Under the pieces are notes generated by a model. It made no database searches. It saw only the letters and a program-made list of their open reading frames with translations, and was not told the DNA's origin. 64,000 nt of DNA from Pyrinomonas methylaliphatogenes. GTDB lineage: Bacteria; Acidobacteriota; Blastocatellia; Pyrinomonadales; Pyrinomonadaceae. Shown piece after piece: positions 1 through 7,474 of the stretch (position 1 is its first letter; every line of letters begins with the position of its first letter). Position numbers and translations under genes: made by a program. The DNA is taken from the NCBI RefSeq assembly GCF_000820845.2, contig NZ_CBXV010000008.1, forward strand, positions 251,001-315,000, written 5' to 3'.

Positions 1-197
1 CCTTTCCCGCAGCCGAAGCAGTAGAAGATGTTCTTCGCTGGGCTGACGGAAAATGACGGGGTCTTCTCTTCATGGAACGGGCAACGGGCCATCCAATTCG
101 CGCCGCGTTTCTTGAGCGGCACGTACTCGGAGATGATGCGGACGATGTCGGCCCGCTGTCGCAGATCGTCGATGAAGTTTTGCGGGAATTTAGCCAT
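1..197 (-). CDS. dnaG: DNA primase, N-terminal zinc-finger part (cut by window edge)
   Basis: DnaG makes the RNA primers for DNA replication. Only the first 65 or so codons lie in the window, read from the ATG at 197-195 toward base 1. The peptide begins [14 protein letters not shown] and runs through the [16 protein letters not shown] segment into the CHC2 zinc ribbon: [11 protein letters not shown] followed by FYCFGCG, giving the Cys-His-Cys-Cys ligand set of bacterial primases. The TOPRIM core lies outside. It is followed downstream in the window by mutS2 only in coordinate terms; on the minus strand mutS2 is upstream of it, with 114 bp between. Identity is clear; nothing can be said of the rest of the protein. 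Confidence 0.93.
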   Translation of the reverse strand, partial: MAKFPQNFIDDLRQRADIVRIISEYVPLKKRGANWMARCPFHEEKTPSFSVSPAKNIFYCFGCGK

Positions 198-245
198 CTC
201 TCGGCCCCCAAAGATGCCCTCGCCAAAGATCCGGCTCACGAGAGG

Positions 246-338
246 CTCATCGCTTCGGCTCGACGATCGTCGCGATGACGAATTCGATGATTCGCTTTAG
301 ATGCAAAAGTCTCATCGCTTCAGCTCGACGATCGTCGC
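246..338. repeat. Paired direct repeat A (28 bp, offset 65), at mutS2 3' end
   Basis: Bases 246-273 and 311-338 match at 27 of 28 positions, beginning CTCATCGCTTC. The second copy contains the mutS2 stop codon (312-314) and last codons; the first copy lies downstream of the gene. The 37 bp between (274-310) occur once and resemble neither copy. One of ten such pairs in the window. Confidence 0.9.
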
Positions 339-2735
339 CCCGGCCCCACCCTCTTCAGGCGGAGCAAGCGAGAAGCGCGCGACATGCGGGTGGAATTGCA
401 AAACCGCCGCCACCGCGCGGCGTAACGCGCCCGTCCCATGTCCATGGATGATCCGCACGCGATCCAAATCGTTCAAATAAGCCTCATCGAGGAATCTGTC
501 CAATTCTTCGGCCACCTCATCAGTCGTGCGCCCGATCAAATTCAATTCTTCGCGCAACTGCCTGTCTGCGGCCCGCAACTTGAACTCCGTTCCGATCGAA
601 GGGGCGTGCGGCTGCTCCTCGGCACCTTCGATGAGCTCTAGGTTCGCGACCTTTTCGCGAAAGCGCAAAGCGCCCGTGCGCACTTCGGCCTGTTCGCCGC
701 TGAGGCTTTCGACAATTCCCACGGCTCCCCCCAACGCCACCAAACGCACGCGATCGCCGACGGCGATCGGTCGAGCTGGCGCGATCGCCCGCTCTTTGCG
801 CCCGCGTCGAACGACGCGCACCTTGGTTTTGGCGCCCACCGCTTCCGTTTGAACCTCGCGTTGCGCTTCAACCGCGCGCGCCGTGCGACGCAGCTCGGCG
901 GCGCGTTTTTCGGCTTCGCGCGCGGCGCGTTCGCGCGTTATGCGGTCTTCGATCTTAGCCACCAACGCGCGCGCGCGCCCTTCGAAATCGGCGACGACGC
1001 GCCGCAACTCGGCGGCGAACTCCTGCTGTCGTTCCCTCTCGCGTCGCTCGAACTCCGCTTCGAGGGCGTGATATTTCGCGGCGACCGCCTCGCGCTCCTC
1101 CTCCAACGCGCGGCGCAAATCCACGATCAACTCGGTCTCGCTCCTAAGATGCCGCAGGTATTCGCCGATGGCACGAGACTCCTCGCTGACGCGCCGCCGC
1201 GCCGCCTCGATCACGCCTTCAGGAAGGCCGAACCGGCGCGCGATCTCCAATCCGGCTGAAGCCCCTGGCAGGCCGATGATCAGACGATAAGTCGGCTGCA
1301 AAGTCTTCTCGTCGAATTCGACGCTGGCGTTTATGACGCCCGGTTCGCTCGCAGCATAGATCTTCAACCCGCTGTAGTGCGTCGTCGCGATCACGTGCGC
1401 GCCACAGACGCGCCGGAAATGGTCCACGATGGCGACACCCAAGGCGGAGCCTTCCTCCGGGTCAGTCCCGGTCCCAACCTCATCGAGCAAGACGAGCGCT
1501 GGCGCCTGACAGGACTCAATCATGTGACTGATGTTGGCGATGTGGGAAGTGAAGGTCGAAAGGTTCGCAGTGAGCGATTGTTGATCGCCGATGTCCGCAA
1601 GGATCGATCGGTAAAGCGGAAGATGCGCACGACGCGCCGGCACGTGAATGCCGCTCAAAGCCATGAGCGCAAGCAAGCCAGCCGTTTTAAGGACCACGGT
1701 CTTCCCGCCCGCATTGGCGCCCGAAATGATCATGACCGGATGTGCGGCATCGAGCTTAAACGAGACGGGGACGATCCGCCGCTCGCCCGCGCGCCGCAAC
1801 TCTTCTTCAAGGAGCGGATGCCGCGCTTCGATGAGCTCCAGCGGCCCATCAGCTTCGACTACAGGTTCGATCGCGTCGAACTGTTCGGCAAAGAGCGCCT
1901 TGGCGCGCACGAGATCGAGTTCGGCCACCGCCTCGACCGCCTGTTCGAGCGCGATAAGGTGTCCGCGCAACTCATCGCTCAAAGCGAGCAGAATGCGCCC
2001 CTTCTCGCGTTCTTCCTCTTCGCGCAAAGCCTGCAGCTCATTGTTCGGCTCGACCGCTTCCAACGGTTCGAGGAAGACGGTCGCACCCGATGAGGAGAAA
2101 CCGTGCGCGACGCCAGCGATCCGCCCCCGATGATCGACGCGAATGGGGATGACGAAACGGTCGTTGCGAACGGTGACAATCGCATCCTGCACCGCCTCGG
2201 GGAAGCGGCGGAGAACCCCTTCGAGCATGCGCGTAAGGCTGGACCGCACATGGTTGAGCCGCGCGCGAATGCGCGCAAGCTCGGGGCTCGCCCGATCATC
2301 GAGTTCACCGCTCGGCAAGATCTTCGCCGTGATCTGCGCAGCGATGGACGCAAGCGCTGGCGAGATCGCTGCCGCGATCTGCCATAACGTGGGACAAAGC
2401 TCGCGTTCGGCTTGCATGGCGGCCCGCACATCCAAGGCGCGCGCGCAAAGGTGCGCGAGATTGAGCAATGAGGCCGGATCGAGCGCCGTCCCTTCGACGC
2501 GCAAGCGAGCGAGCGCTTCCGTCGGATCGGCAAGATCGGCGAAGGACCACCGCACGCCACGCCCATGCAGGGCGCGACACTCGGAGACCGCGCGCAACGC
2601 GCAGCGCACCGTCTCCAGATCCGCGAGCGGGGCGAGCCGATCCACCAGCGATCGCCCCAGCGCCGTTTGCGCATGCTGCCGCACGAGCGCACGCAATCCG
2701 TCGTATTCAAGCGCAGCAAAAGACCGCTCGTTCAT
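312..2735 (-). CDS. mutS2: MutS2 family endonuclease / ribosome-rescue ATPase
   Basis: MutS2 proteins are MutS-like ABC ATPases with a C-terminal Smr domain; they are linked to suppression of homologous recombination and, in Bacillus, to splitting collided ribosomes. The 807 residues match the usual length. Visible parts are the MutS core and clamp (about 1-320), Walker A GANAGGKT at 339-346, Walker B LLDEVGTGTDPEEGSALG, a long Arg/Glu-rich coiled coil (about 520-640) and the Smr domain at the end with LNLIGRTTDEV and the HGHGTGALR motif. No Shine-Dalgarno is obvious at the ATG. The 3' end is duplicated 65 bp downstream (repeat A). Same strand as cheB (129 bp upstream) and dnaG. Confidence 0.96.
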   Translation of the reverse strand: MNERSFAALEYDGLRALVRQHAQTALGRSLVDRLAPLADLETVRCALRAVSECRALHGRGVRWSFADLADPTEALARLRVEGTALDPASLLNLAHLCARALDVRAAMQAERELCPTLWQIAAAISPALASIAAQITAKILPSGELDDRASPELARIRARLNHVRSSLTRMLEGVLRRFPEAVQDAIVTVRNDRFVIPIRVDHRGRIAGVAHGFSSSGATVFLEPLEAVEPNNELQALREEEEREKGRILLALSDELRGHLIALEQAVEAVAELDLVRAKALFAEQFDAIEPVVEADGPLELIEARHPLLEEELRRAGERRIVPVSFKLDAAHPVMIISGANAGGKTVVLKTAGLLALMALSGIHVPARRAHLPLYRSILADIGDQQSLTANLSTFTSHIANISHMIESCQAPALVLLDEVGTGTDPEEGSALGVAIVDHFRRVCGAHVIATTHYSGLKIYAASEPGVINASVEFDEKTLQPTYRLIIGLPGASAGLEIARRFGLPEGVIEAARRRVSEESRAIGEYLRHLRSETELIVDLRRALEEEREAVAAKYHALEAEFERRERERQQEFAAELRRVVADFEGRARALVAKIEDRITRERAAREAEKRAAELRRTARAVEAQREVQTEAVGAKTKVRVVRRGRKERAIAPARPIAVGDRVRLVALGGAVGIVESLSGEQAEVRTGALRFREKVANLELIEGAEEQPHAPSIGTEFKLRAADRQLREELNLIGRTTDEVAEELDRFLDEAYLNDLDRVRIIHGHGTGALRRAVAAVLQFHPHVARFSLAPPEEGGAGATIVELKR

Positions 2736-2771
2736 AAACAGATGAAGCGAAGAACAGGCCGCTCATCTCGG

Positions 2772-2874
2772 ATCGCCGATCCTTTAAAAATTACCGCCTA
2801 TTTGCACCGCATCACCAATTCGAGGAATGCGCGCCATGTCAACATCGCCGATTAAAATTACCACCTATTTGCAC
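2772..2874. repeat. Paired direct repeat B (offset 67-72), at cheB 3' end
   Basis: Bases 2787-2807 and 2854-2874 (AAAATTACC[G/A]CCTATTTGCAC) differ at one base, and the match extends left across a 4-5 base gap through ATCGCCGAT (2772-2780 and 2844-2852). The second copy holds the cheB stop (2865-2867) and last codons. The insert, 2808-2843, is 36 bp. Confidence 0.85.
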
Positions 2875-3905
2875 AGAAGCGAAAGCGTCGTGACGATGGA
2901 TAGAAGATCCAGCTCAGCGGAAGCTAGCCCAGCCTCGGCGACGGCGCGCGGCATGCCCCAGATCAAGGCCGACTCCTTCGACTCGACGATAACCGTGCCG
3001 CCGCGCGCGCGTATCGCGTGCGCCCCTTTCACTCCATCCTGCCCCATCCCGGTCACCACCACCCCCAAGGCCTTCTCGCCACACGCTTCGGCCAGCGATT
3101 GGAGCAGTAGATCCGCCGACGGAGCGAACCTATCCTCCGTCCGCGCATGTTTGACTCGCAGAATGAGATCGCCCTCTTTATCGAGAGCGACGGTCGTCTG
3201 CCATCCGCCCGGCGCGACATAGATGCGCGAAGCGACGATCTTCTCGCCATCTTTGGCTTCGCCCGCCTCGACGCGCCCGATCCGTTTTAACCGTTCCGCG
3301 AAAGAGCGGGTGAACCCGGCAGGCATATGAAGCGCGATGATCACGGGCGTGCGGAAAGAGGCGGGAAGCGCCGAGATGATGCGCGAGACGGCGGTCGGTC
3401 CGCCAGCCGAACCGACGATCCCCACGATGCGCGTATCAGCTAGATGCGTGCGCGCAAGTTGCGCCGCGGCGACGATCGCCTGACTGTCGCGCCTGACCTT
3501 CGCTGAAGGCAAGCGCGCCTGCGCCGCTGCTTCCATCCGTTGCCTTAGATTCGTAGCGAACTGCTCGGATCGCACCGCATGACGCAACTCCGGCTTGGCC
3601 ACGAAATCGACGGCGCCGATCTCGAGAGCTTGGAAGACGGTCTCGCTCGTCCCGCGCCCACTGCAGATGATGACGGGAACTGGCGCATATCGCATCGTCC
3701 AGCGAAGCACGCTCATCCCATCCAACCCGGGCATCTCCAAATCCAAAATGATGAGATCGGGATGGCGCTCGCCGATCAATCGAATCGCTTCGCGCCCATC
3801 GCCCGCGATGCCGACAAGCTGTAACTGGTCCGACGCCGAGACGACTTGCGCCAATCGCAAACGGTAAAAAGGCGAATCATCGACGATGAGCACGCGATAT
3901 GGCAT
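2865..3905 (-). CDS. cheB: Chemotaxis response regulator / protein-glutamate methylesterase CheB
   Basis: CheB removes methyl groups from chemoreceptors when its receiver domain is phosphorylated. The 346 residues hold an N-terminal receiver (VLIVDDSP, phospho-acceptor Asp in LILDLEMPG near residue 55, Lys in VAKPE) and a C-terminal methylesterase with the expected Ser (GSAGGPTAV), His (ALHMPAGFT) and Asp (TGMGQDGVKG). I chose the second of two adjacent starts, ATG at 3905, because AGAGGCGGGTG lies just before it. There is no cheA, cheW, cheR or receptor gene in the window, so this is an orphan cheB; its target could be a distant chemosensory cluster. Its 3' end is part of repeat pair B. Confidence 0.92.
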   Translation of the reverse strand: MPYRVLIVDDSPFYRLRLAQVVSASDQLQLVGIAGDGREAIRLIGERHPDLIILDLEMPGLDGMSVLRWTMRYAPVPVIICSGRGTSETVFQALEIGAVDFVAKPELRHAVRSEQFATNLRQRMEAAAQARLPSAKVRRDSQAIVAAAQLARTHLADTRIVGIVGSAGGPTAVSRIISALPASFRTPVIIALHMPAGFTRSFAERLKRIGRVEAGEAKDGEKIVASRIYVAPGGWQTTVALDKEGDLILRVKHARTEDRFAPSADLLLQSLAEACGEKALGVVVTGMGQDGVKGAHAIRARGGTVIVESKESALIWGMPRAVAEAGLASAELDLLSIVTTLSLLCK

Positions 3906-4641
3906 CACCCGCCTCTCTCTCTAACGGGATTTTGGCTGAGACGGCGCTCTCTCCCGCTCATCACGCAAGCAAAATCGCAAATCCACTCGGTTTCCAGCAT
4001 CCGTTCAATTTGATCGCTTCGATCCCTCTTTGAGGTTAACAGAAGGGTTTCGCGCCCGCCGTTTGCGATCAGCGAGGATACGCGCTTGCTTCGATCCCCT
4101 TTGAGGTTAACAGAAGGGTTTCGCGTCCGCCAATCGCACGCGCCGTGCGAGAATCCGGACCTCCTCCGGATCTTTTCGCACGACGCAAGCCCGCAACTTC
4201 CGGTCCACTGGCGCCACATCAAATCGCCACCCGGCCTCTTTGCACGGCGCGAACCGCTCGATCCGCACCACCGCTTTTCACCTCAATGCGACCGCCTTCC
4301 CGCTCCACGGCTGAATGATCCAAGCTACGCTTCGGCGGGATCGCCGAACAGCACTTCAGCGACCGCTACGATTCACTGAATCGCGCGCCAGCTCGAGATC
4401 GCCCCGCAGCATGATGCCTGCAATCGGACTGTCGAAGGACGTAACGCATGATCGAATGGGTTCTGCGCCCGCTCCGCAATCTTGGAGGCGAATGAAACTA
4501 TCGTACAAGGGGCGAAGATCGCTCGTCGCCACTTGATTCCGAGAACCTCTTGATGTTAAGAGATGCAAAGAGGTTTTTCGTGAGCGAAGGAAGACGAAAT
4601 TTAAGACAAGGGGGCGACGGGCGAAAACAACATCCCGTCGA
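3906..4641. other. Geneless 736-bp stretch
   Basis: No open frame here has a recognisable product, codon bias or ribosome-binding site. The frames present are short and Arg/Ser-rich, as expected from the opposite reading of GC-rich DNA. The stretch contains repeat pair C and, at 4546-4577, a CCTCTT...AAGAGG hairpin followed by five T residues that could end transcription on the plus strand. It could be a decayed gene. Confidence 0.6.
4016..4131. repeat. Paired direct repeat C (45/44 bp, offset 71-72)
   Basis: Bases 4016-4060 and 4088-4131 share GCTTCGATCCC followed by TTTGAGGTTAACAGAAGGG and CGCG[C/T]CCGCC, with a one-base gap and one substitution. This is the longest pair of the family and has one of the two shortest inserts (27 bp, 4061-4087). 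It is intergenic, upstream of cheB. Confidence 0.9.
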
Positions 4642-4881
4642 ATGAAGGCTGTGGATTCGACGCCATTATCGACGATCACTGTCGCCGAGCGCGAAGTGCA
4701 CGCTGCGGCTGAAAGATTGCGCACACAAATAGAAGAATCTTTGGCAGCAGTCGCTAATCACTCACAAGCTGACGTGGAAGATTTGGAGGTATACGCAGAT
4801 CGCCTGGAACGTCTGGCGCGCGACCTAGCCGTCGCGTTGCGCGAACTGGCGCGCGAACGACGAAAGGAAGACCAAAGTTAG
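4642..4881 (+). CDS. Small coiled-coil hypothetical protein
   Basis: A 79-residue protein that I do not recognise. Residues about 12-75 are almost entirely helix-forming, with heptad-like spacing of Leu, Ala and Val (AEREVHAAAERLR, DRLERLARDLAVALRELA) and a charged C-terminus, so it probably forms a coiled coil. There is no signal peptide or membrane segment and no clear Shine-Dalgarno before the ATG. It precedes pckA on the same strand, and a hairpin-T-run lies in the gap. Support is the amino-acid pattern and the terminator just downstream; it may be a short regulator or not a gene. Confidence 0.5.
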   Translation: MKAVDSTPLSTITVAEREVHAAAERLRTQIEESLAAVANHSQADVEDLEVYADRLERLARDLAVALRELARERRKEDQS

Positions 4882-4894
4882 TCACCTCCCTTAT

Positions 4895-4934
4895 GTGGGC
4901 GCAATCCAGAGGGTTTCGATTGCGCCCACCTTTT
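4895..4934 (+). terminator. Intrinsic terminator or attenuator upstream of pckA
   Basis: A perfect 12-bp stem, GTGGGCGCAATC (4895-4906) with GATTGCGCCCAC (4918-4929), an 11-base loop, then CTTTTGTT. It lies 13 bp after the small ORF stop and 33 bp before the pckA start, so it either ends the small gene's transcript or gates read-through into pckA. Confidence 0.75.
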
Positions 4935-4966
4935 GTTCTCAGCGACAACATATTCGAAGGATCACT

Positions 4967-6565
4967 ATGCGCGAACAAGGTCATAAACGCACTCATTACG
5001 GCCTCGAACATCACGGCATCACCAGCGAAACGGGTACGATCTACTGGAACTTGACGACGCCTGAGCTATACGAAGAGATCATCAGGCGTCGCGAAGGTGT
5101 CCTCAGCGAGCGCGGCGCGCTCATCGTCGATACGGGCGAGCATACTGGACGCGCGGCGCAAGACAAGGCGATCGTGCGCGAACCTTCGAGCGAGGATAAG
5201 ATCTGGTGGAGTGAAATCAATCGTCCCTTCCCGCAGGAGCGTTTCAACGCGCTGCGCGATCGGATGATCGAATACATGCGCACGCGAGACATCTTCGTGC
5301 AAGATGTCTTCGCTGGCGCCGATCCGCGTTATCGTCTTTCGGTGCGCGTCATCACGGAACTGGCGTGGCATTCTCTCTTCGCTCGCACGCTCTTCATCGT
5401 CGAACGTCAGCATGGCTTCGTGCCCGACTTTACGATCATCAATCTTCCCGGATTCCGCGCCATCCCGGAACGCGATGGGACGCGCACGGGAACCTTCATC
5501 CTGCTCGATTTCGGTCAGCGCCTCGTATTGATCGGCGGGACATCATACGCCGGCGAGACGAAGAAGAGCATCTTCACCGTCCTCAACTACCTTCTCCCGC
5601 CGCGCGGCGTGCTCAGCATGCACTGCTCAGCTAACGTCGGCGAGCGAGGCGACGTCTCGCTCTTCTTCGGTCTTTCAGGCACGGGGAAGACCACACTCTC
5701 AGCCGATCCGAATCGTCGCCTCATAGGCGATGATGAACACGGCTGGAGCGACGATGGTATCTTCAACTTCGAGGGCGGATGCTATGCGAAAGTGATCCGT
5801 CTGAATCCGCAAGCCGAGCCGGACATCTACCGCGCGGCGCAGAGCTTCGGGACCATCCTAGAGAACGTGATCTACAATCGCGAAACGCGCGCGCTCGATT
5901 TCGATGACGCCTCGAAGACGGAGAACACGCGCGCCGCCTATCCTTTGAGCTGCCTTCCCAAGATCGTCACTGAGGGGATGGCTGGGCATCCGAACAACAT
6001 CATCATGCTCACCGCCGATGCTTTCGGCGTCCTGCCGCCGGTCGCGCGCCTTACGCAAGAACAAGCGATGTACCATTTCCTTTCCGGCTACACGGCTAAG
6101 GTCGCCGGCACGGAGAAAGGCGTCCGCGAACCGCAGGCGACTTTCTCGACCTGCTTCGGCGCGCCTTTCCTCGTCCTGCCTCCAGCCGTGTATGCCGAGA
6201 TGCTGGGCCAGCGGATGAAGAGGCACGGCACCGATTGTTGGCTCGTGAATACGGGCTGGAGCGGGGGGCCATATGGCGAAGGGGAGCGGATTAAAATCGC
6301 TTATACGCGCGCGATCATCCGCGCCATCCAATCCGGCGCGCTGGCGCAGGTCGCGTTGCGACCCGATCCGATCTTCGGCATCCTCGTCCCGCGCTCCTGC
6401 CCGGATGTCCCGACGGAAATCCTCGACCCGCGCAACACATGGCGCGACAAGGAAGCATATGATCGCAAAGCGCGCGAATTGGCGCGTCGCTTCAATCAAA
6501 ATTTCGAGAAGTACGCACGCGAAGTATCAGCCGACGTGCGCGCCACCGCTCCCGTGGCGGATTGA
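4967..6565 (+). CDS. pckA: Phosphoenolpyruvate carboxykinase (ATP)
   Basis: PckA interconverts oxaloacetate plus ATP with phosphoenolpyruvate, CO2 and ADP, the entry step of gluconeogenesis, in the cytoplasm. The 532 residues fit the ATP-dependent family. The P-loop FGLSGTGKTTLSADP lies near 234-248, followed by LIGDDEHGW and the FNFEGGCYAK metal/substrate segment; R-GTS-Y-GE (GGTSYAGETKKS) near 190-201 is also present. I use the ATG at 4967 with GAAGGA six bases upstream rather than the longer frame that would translate the terminator hairpin. It stands alone on the plus strand between minus-strand genes. Confidence 0.96.
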   Translation: MREQGHKRTHYGLEHHGITSETGTIYWNLTTPELYEEIIRRREGVLSERGALIVDTGEHTGRAAQDKAIVREPSSEDKIWWSEINRPFPQERFNALRDRMIEYMRTRDIFVQDVFAGADPRYRLSVRVITELAWHSLFARTLFIVERQHGFVPDFTIINLPGFRAIPERDGTRTGTFILLDFGQRLVLIGGTSYAGETKKSIFTVLNYLLPPRGVLSMHCSANVGERGDVSLFFGLSGTGKTTLSADPNRRLIGDDEHGWSDDGIFNFEGGCYAKVIRLNPQAEPDIYRAAQSFGTILENVIYNRETRALDFDDASKTENTRAAYPLSCLPKIVTEGMAGHPNNIIMLTADAFGVLPPVARLTQEQAMYHFLSGYTAKVAGTEKGVREPQATFSTCFGAPFLVLPPAVYAEMLGQRMKRHGTDCWLVNTGWSGGPYGEGERIKIAYTRAIIRAIQSGALAQVALRPDPIFGILVPRSCPDVPTEILDPRNTWRDKEAYDRKARELARRFNQNFEKYAREVSADVRATAPVAD

Positions 6566-6573
6566 TGGCGCAC

Positions 6574-6789
6574 TCAAAAGAAGCGCCGGAGCAGATTGAA
6601 CAAGAAGCTCAGCAGCAGCGAGATGATGAGCATCGAGGCGAGCGGGAAATAGAAGCGCACGTTCTCACCCTCATAACGGAAATCCCCCGGCAACCGCCCG
6701 AACCAGGAGAAGGCGCCGAGCCAGATTAACGCTCCGAGCACGACGATGATGAGACCTATAAGGATGACGATGAGTCCGGTCGCTCTCAT
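6574..6789 (-). CDS. DUF2905 small membrane protein
   Basis: A 71-residue protein with two hydrophobic helices (about 5-28 and 50-70) separated by the signature stretch GRLPGDFRYEGENVRFYFPL. That loop, with G-LPGD and FYFP, is typical of the DUF2905 family found across bacteria, whose function is unknown. It converges on pckA, with only 8 bp between the two stop codons, and follows the CYTH gene on the minus strand by 71 bp. Confidence 0.85.
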   Translation of the reverse strand: MRATGLIVILIGLIIVVLGALIWLGAFSWFGRLPGDFRYEGENVRFYFPLASMLIISLLLSFLFNLLRRFF

Positions 6790-6860
6790 ACGACCTCAAA
6801 CAAAGGGGTTGGCGTCGATGTCACGCGCGTGGAAAGGTTCCGAATCCGACCGCGCGGCCT

Positions 6861-7424
6861 TCAAGTATCCCTCTTGCCGTACCGCTTCGCAAGTTCCGAG
6901 CGCAGCTCATCAGCGGACAAGTGCACCAGTCGCCCGCCAGCGAAGATCTCCTCGCCGCTCACTTCCAGAGTCGCGAAAGCAGGCGGGCGGAAGGAGATCA
7001 TCTCTTCATCTGTCGCGAATCGGACCTTCGCTAGAATCAATCCAAGCAATGGACCGAGGAAAAAATCTATCTCGTACTGCCGCCCCTCGTGCTCATAGGG
7101 ATAACGGTTCTTGCGTATCTCATCGCCCTCGAAGATCTTAAAAACCTCGTACTCTTCCGCCGAAAGCTCGATCTCAGCGAACGCGAAACGCCTAAGCTCG
7201 CCCGAGGTGAGCTGAATCTTCTGTTGCAGCCACCGCCTCCGTTCATCGGTCGCCGGAACGCGCAATCTCCGCAAACGCAATCGCGTGCCAGCGATGTAGT
7301 TATCCTTCAACTGCACGTGATAGTGATGGCGCAACAAGCCGGGCGGTAATTCATTGAGCAGGAAGCGGCGCTCGCGTAACACGCAACTGCCAGTCCCTCG
7401 ACCGATCCCCAATCCGCTCACCAT
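6861..7424 (-). CDS. CYTH-domain protein
   Basis: CYTH proteins form a tunnel-shaped fold that binds triphosphates; members are thiamine triphosphatases, polyphosphatases or class IV adenylate cyclases. The 187 residues show RERRFLL (in place of the usual ExExK motif, so EIERKF is altered), KDNYIAGTRLRLRR (alternating basic strand) and the acidic FEIDFFLGPL-like segment (YEIDFFLGPLLGLILAKVRF). The first ExExK Glu pair is not intact, so catalytic activity is uncertain. AGAGGTG sits upstream of the ATG at 7424. Aconitase lies next upstream, 50 bp away. Confidence 0.8.
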   Translation of the reverse strand: MVSGLGIGRGTGSCVLRERRFLLNELPPGLLRHHYHVQLKDNYIAGTRLRLRRLRVPATDERRRWLQQKIQLTSGELRRFAFAEIELSAEEYEVFKIFEGDEIRKNRYPYEHEGRQYEIDFFLGPLLGLILAKVRFATDEEMISFRPPAFATLEVSGEEIFAGGRLVHLSADELRSELAKRYGKRDT

Positions 7425-7474
7425 CTGCCACCTCTTCCAATATGCGACATTCTAACGCGCAAATGGCCCATCTT

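Noticed and set aside
3905-4222. A 105-residue reading frame upstream of cheB
   Set aside because: It is Arg/Ser-rich, spans both copies of repeat C and has no ribosome-binding site or family likeness.
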